NCBI GenBank assembly: GCA_002633005.1
Contig: NMRA01000314.1
Coordinates: 220,898-284,897, forward strand
Source: Phoronis australis
Taxonomy: Eukaryota > Phoronida > Phoronidae
Direction of reading: 5' to 3'
Length of the DNA: 64,000 bases
The notes below the pieces were generated by a model, which saw only the letters and a program-made list of their open reading frames with translations, was not told where the DNA came from and ran no database searches. The first letter of the stretch is position 1. The number at the start of each line of letters is the position of its first letter. Shown here one piece after another: positions 57,601 to 64,000 of this stretch. Made by a program: the position numbers and the translations under genes.

Positions 57601-60600
57601 TGACAAAGGATTTTTATCCAGTGGAGAGGGAGGCGTCACAAGCCCCTGTTTAGAATCATTCCCTACAGAGTCTGCCACCAATATGGGGCCAGGCACCGAC
57701 TTGCATCGTTTACCGATTTCCTGTGAACCATTGGGACTCTCGGTCTTTCTACTATCTGACGAGGTGCGTATGTGTTTACTGCCAGTGGGCTGTGATTGGG
57801 TCTTGCGCAGGGCACTCGTCTTATTCAGGCTCATGAACTCTGGTGCAGACCTAAAAAACAAATGTTCTGGTTATTAACAAAGGCACTGGTTCAGACATAA
57901 CTTAATCATAAACAGTCAAGACATGCTCAACTTCTGAGCTTGGTGTTGATATGATTAGAATTAAAATTAAGATTCAAGACAACTTTACAAAAAGCAAACA
58001 TGAAAACAAATGGCAACGCCCAACCACATCGCCTAGGATGTCAGCAGTTTTTTAAAAATGTTTTCATAAGGACTCACATCTCTTTTGTCAGCTCTTTTTG
58101 GTACGCAATTGGAGATTGAAGAGCTAGAACAGAAAAAAATGGATGATTTCTATGAAAACATTAGTATTGAGCACAGTAATGGTACGGTGATACAAGTATG
58201 CAATGACAATTGAGCACAGTAATGACAGCGTTTTCTCGTTCAGTGACTTTACCAGACGAAGGGGATTCTAAGCATGTGATAACATCTAGCTTCTTTGTTA
58301 ACTGCCAAGCACAGTCTTTTGTCTGTTATGACAACAAGCAGGCCAATTATCTACCAGGCTTATTACAGACCATGTGTGAACACCATCAAACCCAGAGTGA
58401 ATTGGTACATTTGGAAAGAATAGATTATCGTAACTTAGGTTGCACTTGGGCGATTTTGCCAATGAATTCAAAAACTAAACATGATCACCATTTGACGAAG
58501 ATTTCAGAAATGCTATTGGTTTATTTTCAAATATGTTATAACTTAACTTTTATTTTTAACACCCCAGTCAGGCTAGATACGATCTTATTGAAGATTAGAG
58601 CAATTATCGAACAAAAGAGCGCAGGCCCTCCAACCATAAATGCCAGAATGGAGTTAATCAGTCGTGCAAGATATTGGCTACGGGGGTAAACTTCCCAACT
58701 TGTTGTTGGGCTATAGAATCGAACAAGTTGGGAGCAACTGGAAAACGCCGTAATGAATGATACAGTGATACAAGCATGCAATGACAATTGAGCACAACAA
58801 TGGTACAGTGATACAAGTACACCATGACAATTCTTACTATCGTCCTAATTATAACATCATAGTCAGCTATCATCACCTTCATGACACGATACAGGGTTCA
58901 AAAGGGTGCCGGGCAACAGTATCCAAAATGGAAACAAGATCCCATGATGAAATTTCACATTTAAGACAAAACATAAGGCTTGTGAAACATAAGAGTTGGA
59001 CTCACCCCTCAGGAAGTCACCTTGCATGTCCAGCAAGGAGCGTGTCTTCTGACACCACATTTCTTTAGTCTCCTGGTCCTTGCACTGCAACATGTACTTG
59101 GCCTCACTGCCTGGTGTACGGTCAGTCAACATGAAGTTTAACGTGTTGCTCTCAACATGTTCTGTCAGAGACATCTTGTTCATCTGCATTCAAAACAAAT
59201 GTGGACAGAGCATTAGTCGTAGATAGGGCTTCGTATTGGTAATCCATAATTATACGATATTGAAAACCGACTAAATTCCATTTTAAAAAATATCGGAATC
59301 ACAGATGATTTATAGCTTTTACCTTATTTTTCTAGGCTTCTAGATGAACATTTTGTGTCAATGTAAAGAAGTCAACAATCAAACAACTGTAAACGTTACA
59401 GAAACTTAGTTGCGTGTGTTTGATTTTTGGAAGAAAAGCGAAATTCCACATCAAGACAGTTGAGTGCAAGCAGATCTTACCATCACAGTAACGGGAATGA
59501 TGACAGATATAAAATGAAAGCGCAAAATTACTCTAACTTCAATTTAGGATAATAGTCTTTGGCTCTGCCAGGTCAACTAGATAAGACTTCTGATTGGTTT
59601 GTAAGCCAGAATTTGCCATTGAGAACCAATCAGATGTCTTAGTCAGTTGACTTGGTTGAACTGTCAGAGTGAACAATGTTCAATCACTTACTTTTTCTTG
59701 GCAATCAAGTTCCAAATGAAGGTACATAATTTAAAACTTAATCAGATAATGCCTCAGTCAAGTAATTTTAAGAAATGACAGAGCTTCAGTGAAGGGCAAC
59801 AGATGTCACCCTCAGCCACAGCGGTGAGTTGCGCCATTACTGTTGTGTAATAAATACACCTTACAATAGTGACCTCACCAGCAAGCCTACCTTGATTGAA
59901 TTTTTGAACACATATGTCTGGTTGGACATATTGCCCCTCGTGCTTTTCCTCTCGATCATATCGCTGAAGATGATGATTTGTTCAAACAGAAACACGCGTC
60001 GCTCCTTAAACTTGGAGGGCTCGCCCCGCTGGTCACACTCGGCCACCAGTAATGTGTCTTGAGATAATAGTTTGCCTTGAGCTGTGATCTTGCCCTGTCA
60101 ACACACACGCATAGTCTAGTGCAAACCCATTTGAAAGAAAAAATGTCGACTCACTATATGCCTGCAGCAATTGACACAAAGCCCAGTGACCCCTGACCCC
60201 TTGGGTATACCAACTCGGCATCAACCCCTGCAGCTGCCCTCATGTCACTTGATGCCACGCATTTTACCTCCACTACCAATAACCTAGACCTGCCTGGCCC
60301 AGTCTTACATGAAACCCTGCATACATCACATGTTCATCACTTCATTGACAGCCTAAAGTATCAACTCCAGTGACCCGACCCCTAACCTCTCTAGACAACC
60401 AATACTTACATCACACCCTTCCCCTGTCCCCCCTACATTCATCGTTATTAGTTGCCTTAGGCACCACCTCCACCAACCCTCTGACCTCCCCTGAGACAAC
60501 CAATACTTACATCAAACCCCTGCAATCGACCGACATTCATCATGTCATTGGCTGCCTTGGGCACAACATGCATGACCTCTACAGCCCTCTCAAGGTCCTT

Positions 60601-61544
60601 AGTGTCGAGCCCCGCCCTACTTGTCTGTTTCAGAATGTCCTTCAACAACAACTGATACTTCATGATCCTCTGTACTGGTTTGATCAACAGATCCTGGATC
60701 TGTAGACGATGGCCCATCTTTTGTCTCAGTTCCTGTGCACAACAATATAAAGCTTAGTATAAATTGACAACAGGTACATACTCATGATCTCTGGTCAGTA
60801 AATGGTCAAACGCACGGGTCAGCAACATTGGGACATAAATTGGGACATATATTGCAACAACTGGGAAAGAACGCAGTCGCACAAAAAGAAAACCACAAGT
60901 TTACAGAGTTCAGCAATTTAGAGTCGAAAAATTCAAAAAGGGGAATTCCCTTCCTACACATGACTGAGACATGACAATTAGGAAATCAGCAGATTAACAT
61001 TCCAACTTGGTCTTGAACTTTCCTCGACACAATAACAATTGGTTTTTACCATCACGTGCAGAAGCTATGAAGCGCGCTGAGTATGGAATGTTTGGCCAAT
61101 CCCCAAAAACTGAAGTATTGAAAGGAGGAAAAGTAATGCCCATTCAAAGTTATGTGGGACCATAGAAAAATGTGCAAATTTGGCAAACTTGGGAACATCA
61201 GATATGGCCAAAAGGTTTCATATGAACTATCAGATGCTATGCACTTTTCTCCATATAACATTGTGAGGAATTGTTACAAAAATGCCCAACTTTTATGTGA
61301 GGTGTTACCAATAAATAGGACTTTGAAACGCAGTATAACTAATTATGCAATACTAATGGATAACAATTACATAACCCTTTCTAACTCCAGGCTTTGATTG
61401 TAGTCATAGTTCATGTGATCAATGCCATCAGGAGGTGCTAACTGAAAGACCAGTGAACAGTTTTACCTTAATTCCCAGTGTTGACAAAATAGTGCAAACT
61501 GTTCAACAAGGAATGACCTAATAAGAGCGCTTGTATATGGAAGG

Positions 61545-61592
<48 letters not shown>

Positions 61593-63892
61593 TGAATGTG
61601 GAAGGTATACTATAAAATCGATTGTAGCCCAATGAAGCAAAAAATCCACTTCGAATAAAGCGAGTATGATCATAAACAATGAAAACAATAAACGACACTA
61701 GAGAACTTGTTTCATTTGTCACCATCACCCATCAATTAGATGTAGTCAAACAACTTTACTTCAGCATGGAAGTCTCTCGTGCCACTGATCAAGGGCACAT
61801 GTTGTAAACACTGATTTCCTGTTCTAACTGATGGAATAACTTTGCTACCCAGATGTGTTGAATGAAACCCTGGACGGTTTAGGACTTCTTTAAACCATGG
61901 ATTAATTAACTAAAAGCATCCGGCTAATATGGCTATTATCTTGGGACTTACATACTAATATGGCTATTATCTTGGGACTTACAGGTTACTCGTGATATTG
62001 TTTGGGCTAATTATGAAGATATAAAATCACCAGCAGACAATATTTTGGAGTTTTCAATTTTTCAATATTGACCGCTCACTGACCACTGCTATGGTAATGT
62101 CATGTCAATTCCTTGCAGAACTTTTTGTGAAGTAATAGAGATGCCAAGGTGATTCCATTCTAGGATCTCTGTGTTCACAAGCCAATACTTTATCACTGCA
62201 CCACCAGCACGTTACCAAACTCAAGTCTTCTAAAGATTTTTTATGTTATCTAAATTCTGACTTTACATTTGCTTTCAAAAAACAGTAAAATATAAATCAC
62301 CAGTAAATGCAAACCCACTACAAAACGCTTTCCAGTTCCCTCCATCAGGCCAGTAATGGTAGTAAATGCACTAAAGATCAAAAGGTTAAAATGTTCCTTA
62401 ACTTTCAATACAAGGTCATTTGCTAAAGTTTATAATTGCATGACAAGTGCCGTTAACCGGTAACGATTATTTCTTGGGAAGGAATACCTGAAGTCATGAA
62501 CCACCAATTCTAAATTTACCAGGAGTACACTACCTTCAGGGTAGTCCAAGGTCATGCATTGTTGCCTGCTAAGCCATCTCAAACTTATTTTACCTATTAA
62601 ATTTTACGTTTTGATCTTCACAAGGGCATTTACTACCAATGATCGCTCCAGACTCACCCCAAAAAGTAATTCTGTAACACTGTAGTCAGACTCGGCAATA
62701 GTTTGATATAACGTGCCCGTATTTTGAGAACCAGTTTACGCCCGTTATTCAGTGGAGAAAACTGGTTCTCAAAATTCGGGCACATTATATCGGACCATTA
62801 CCGTCGGACTCACCTCAAAGTAAGTAGTACCACAGTATTCTGTAACACCGTAGTCAAGACTCACCTCAAAGTAAGTATCACAGTATTCCGCCACAATGTA
62901 GTCAGACTTGGGCTTATTTTCACAGTACTTCACATACATGTACAGCCGTCTCTCCTGGGAACAAAAACAGTACCAAGTAAACTCATCAACATCTATCTAA
63001 TATAAACTTTCATACACAATATCACACTCTCATTCCCTCAATGGCTTGTCTTGGTGATCTCAATATAGATAAAAAATGTAAGCCACTAATTAAATATCAA
63101 TTTTAAGCAACCAATACCAGAAAAAAAATTAAAGATGCATTTTGTTTGTTTAGCTGACTAAAATAATATCGAAATAATCCTTTAACTCTCATAAAATACC
63201 TTATCATGATAGGATTCTATTTATTCACCAGCTAGAGTCACAGGCAATGTGTGCAGTACGTGCGCCATTTTTGAATTTGTAATTTCAGGGTTGGCCAACC
63301 TCAATGAGCTCAGAAGCGGTTTCTTGAGTCTCGAATGATTTCAATGTTCGTCTTTCTAACGAAAATATAATCTTGTCACTGTACGGTATTTTATGAGAGT
63401 AAAAGACCGCGCTTGTATTTGGCGTTTTAGCCACCCTCACTACATTGAGGTCATAAATTGTCAAATATAACAGCTGATTGACTTTTATCTCATCACCACT
63501 AGCAGCCTCAGAGTGTTTAAATTGCCACATTCTAACTGTAAACTCGTGGGTTAACACCCCGGGCGCTTAAATTAGGAAACCCTGAGACAGGGGGTGGGCG
63601 ATTACCTGGGCTTGGGCATTAACCCGCGAGTTTACGGTATATTGCTAGGACCGGCTGGATACTCCATTACATCCAGAATAACAAGAATCCATTCCCAGGA
63701 AGCCTTGAAGTACAAACATAAACAAATATTCCATCTTAATTCAAAACATCTGTATATTTTTGTTCCTTTCCTATTAAGATGACTTTATGCCTCATAAGTC
63801 AACCACAACACCAGTAACTCACGTATCTGATAAACAACATTCCCAGTCTGTCTGGGTCTTCCAAACATCTCTCAATTTCTTTGCAGAAGGTT
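48587..63892 (-). CDS. TRIO/KALRN: Trio/Kalirin-type RhoGEF with C-terminal kinase (3' portion)
   Basis: Eighteen minus-strand exons, 5' to 3': 63892-63823, 62954-62865, 60732-60511, 60094-59891, 59183-59006, 58123-58078, 57850-57379, 56749-56567, 55947-55783, 54721-54506, 53947-53851, 53527-53396, 52547-52295, 51634-51434, 50901-50763, 50426-50251, 49830-49651, 48743-48605 (or read through to a stop at 48587). Phases close over 1,054 codons. Domain order is end of DH2, PH2, Ser/Pro linker, SH3, polybasic linker, Ig, FnIII, kinase. By family it activates Rho GTPases (DH2-PH2 acts on RhoA) in axon guidance and cell migration. An FnIII between Ig and kinase is the Kalirin arrangement; human Trio lacks it. 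The 5' part (CRAL-TRIO, spectrin repeats, DH1-PH1) would lie beyond the right edge. Confidence 0.95.
49990..50010 (+). repeat. (CA)n microsatellite
   Basis: Run of about nine to ten CA units in the intron before kinase exon 17. Confidence 0.9.
50926..50984 (+). repeat. 12-bp minisatellite, about five copies
   Basis: GACAATGGGCAG repeated head to tail. On the minus strand it sits just upstream of the acceptor of exon 15 (50901), separated by about 25 bases. Confidence 0.95.
51788..51912 (+). repeat. 29-bp minisatellite, 4-5 copies
   Basis: CAAGTCAAGTCACCCCATTG followed by a TGTTGTACA segment repeats head to tail. It lies in intron 13, about 155 bases upstream (on the minus strand) of kinase exon 14. 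Confidence 0.95.
52295..54721 (-). CDS. TRIO/KALRN: Trio/Kalirin block: Ig and FnIII domains, exons 10-13
   Basis: Exon 10 begins the Ig domain ([13 protein letters not shown], then [13 protein letters not shown]). Exon 11 finishes it with the DSGQYECTA motif carrying the second cysteine. Exon 12 opens an FnIII ([32 protein letters not shown]). Exon 13 completes it ([28 protein letters not shown]), followed by a connector to the kinase. Each domain is split by one intron near its middle. Confidence 0.92.
52548..52673 (-). repeat. Tandem repeat, about 40 bp unit, three copies at the FnIII exon 13 acceptor
   Basis: On the minus strand each unit contains CACACGTATCGGTGTCTCCC followed by TCTGTA. 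The final unit runs into TCTGTAG, the acceptor used by exon 13 at 52547. Confidence 0.95.
55783..58123 (-). CDS. TRIO/KALRN: Trio/Kalirin block: linker, SH3 and polybasic tail, exons 6-9
   Basis: Exon 6 (46 nt) gives [16 protein letters not shown], the conserved segment just after PH2. Exon 7 (472 nt) is a Ser/Pro/Lys-rich disordered linker with several SP/TP sites ([17 protein letters not shown]). Exon 8 is the SH3 domain: [20 protein letters not shown] up to GWIPAH, 61 residues in one exon. Exon 9 is strongly basic ([20 protein letters not shown]), matching the Lys/Arg-rich stretch after the SH3 in Trio and Kalirin. Confidence 0.92.
56905..56985 (+). repeat. Two-copy tandem repeat, about 44 bp
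   Basis: Two copies of CAAAGTTTGGAAATAACCCC then CAACCATGA, slightly diverged. In intron 7 of the Trio/Kalirin-type gene. Confidence 0.85.
58165..58820 (+). repeat. 43-bp tandem repeat interrupted by an insertion
   Basis: Units with GAGCACAGTAATGGTACAGT, GATACAAGTATGCAATGACA and ATT occur at about 58168-58225 and resume at about 58757-58820. The 524-bp element at 58226-58749 splits one unit. Confidence 0.8.
58226..58749 (+). mobile_element. Putative non-autonomous DNA transposon, 524 bp
   Basis: Starts CAGCGTTTTCTCG and ends CTGGAAAACGCC, an imperfect inverted pair around GCGTTTTC. GTAATGA flanks both sides (58219-58225 and 58750-58756). A 12-bp stem, TCCCAACTTGTT and AACAAGTTGGGA, lies near the right end (58693-58733). 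A 159-codon ORF (58210-58689) covers most of it but starts outside the element and resembles no transposase known to me. In intron 5 of the Trio/Kalirin-type gene. Confidence 0.55.
59006..63892 (-). CDS. TRIO/KALRN: Trio/Kalirin block: DH2 (C-terminal part) and PH2, exons 1-5
   Basis: Exons 1-3 give the later DH helices: [35 protein letters not shown], then [20 protein letters not shown] and [20 protein letters not shown]. The [15 protein letters not shown] signature contacts the GTPase in this family. Exons 4-5 encode PH2: [40 protein letters not shown], and a final helix with the tryptophan in ETKEMWCQK. The first exon enters with its codon split (one base), so coding continues upstream outside the window. 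Confidence 0.95.
60402..60485 (-). repeat. Degenerate duplicate of the end of Trio/Kalirin exon 3 with its donor site
   Basis: Plus-strand AATACTTACATCACACCC and CTACATTCATC, then TTGCCTTAGGCACCACCT, mirror the end of exon 3 and its donor at 60502-60575 (AATACTTACATCAAACCC and CGACATTCATC, then TTGGCTGCCTTGGGCACAAC). It is downstream of the real donor in the gene's direction. More eroded echoes may continue to about 60170. Confidence 0.7.
61545..61592 (+). repeat. (AAT)n microsatellite
   Basis: About 15 AAT units in intron 2 of the Trio/Kalirin-type gene. Confidence 0.97.
61926..61984 (+). repeat. Two-copy tandem repeat, 29 bp
   Basis: ATGGCTATTATCTTGGGACT plus TACA occurs twice in succession. 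Confidence 0.92.
62654..62868 (-). repeat. Tandem duplicates of the end of Trio/Kalirin exon 2 with its donor site
   Basis: On the minus strand the end of exon 2 reads TCTGACTACATTGTGGCGGA through ACTTACTTTGAG to GTGAGT (donor at 62864). A close copy follows (62813-62862: TTGACTACGGTGTTACAGAA through TTACTTTGAGGTGAGTCC). A more eroded copy (62654-62700) again ends GGGTGAGTC. A fold-back element sits between the second and third copies. Confidence 0.85.
62705..62791 (+). mobile_element. Fold-back MITE-like element, family B, copy 2
   Basis: 33-bp inverted arms (62705-62737 and 62759-62791) beginning GATATAACGTGCCCG, with about three mismatches, around a 21-base spacer containing CCCGTTATTCAGTGGAGA. 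The same arms and spacer occur at 7511-7606. In intron 2 of the Trio/Kalirin-type gene. Confidence 0.85.
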
Positions 63893-64000
63893 CTGAAAAA
63901 GAAATCAGCTCAACTTAACACCTACCAAGCTTCCTAGCAGATTCCTGCTTTGACAAAACACTTCAAATATTAGTTCATCCCTTTGACTTGGAACAATGGA

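Noticed and set aside
57422-57877. Plus-strand ORF of 151 codons
   Set aside because: It is antisense to Trio/Kalirin exon 7, whose frame, splice sites and phase all fit the gene. The ORF reflects the low stop density opposite a Ser/Pro/Lys-rich linker.
62170-62210. tRNA-like TGGTGCAGTGATAAAG on the minus strand
   Set aside because: No B box and no flanking SINE sequence; too short to call.

Overview
The window is animal nuclear DNA: AT-rich, roughly one gene per 12-16 kb, with spliceosomal introns (GT-AG, one GC-AG), microsatellites, minisatellites, a decayed LINE, tRNA-derived SINE fragments and small inverted-repeat transposons. The three recognisable conserved genes align closely, from memory, with vertebrate counterparts. 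A single Trio/Kalirin-type gene with both FnIII and kinase domains, plus a metazoan GlnD/DUF294-TPR gene, point to a marine invertebrate, most likely an invertebrate deuterostome (amphioxus, hemichordate or echinoderm). The species cannot be fixed from sequence alone.

Layout. 1-4.3 kb: a decayed LINE, about 1 kb of which is repeated nearly exactly. 5.8-13.5 kb (+): a five-exon gene for a protein of about 1,721 aa with a GlnD/DUF294-like nucleotidyltransferase core and about 19 kinesin-light-chain-type TPRs, most of it in one 4.4-kb exon. 17.2-27.3 kb (+): an 11-exon SLC49A4 (DIRC2) orthologue, a lysosomal MFS transporter, with large minisatellites in its introns. 27.3-35.6 kb: no recognised gene, but two tandem arrays directly upstream of the next gene carry repeated CTCF-core-like motifs. 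35.6-41.0 kb (+): a complete seven-exon RNF41 (NRDP1) orthologue. 41-48.6 kb: 3'UTR and intergenic DNA between convergent genes. 48.6-63.9 kb (-): the 3' 18 exons of a Trio/Kalirin RhoGEF kinase (end of DH2, PH2, linker, SH3, Ig, FnIII, kinase); its 5' part lies beyond the right edge.

Exons were assembled by hand from splice sites, reading frame and remembered family sequences. All intron phases close across the four genes, apart from one ambiguous base (N) that breaks the last SLC49A4 exon. The genes have no obvious joint pathway; this looks like an ordinary stretch of chromosome.

The most unusual features are the CTCF-like arrays upstream of RNF41, repeated partial duplication of exon edges with their splice sites (RNF41 exons 2 and 4; three Trio/Kalirin exons), an 81-bp perfect fold-back transposon with an 8-bp target duplication, and the nucleotidyltransferase-TPR gene.
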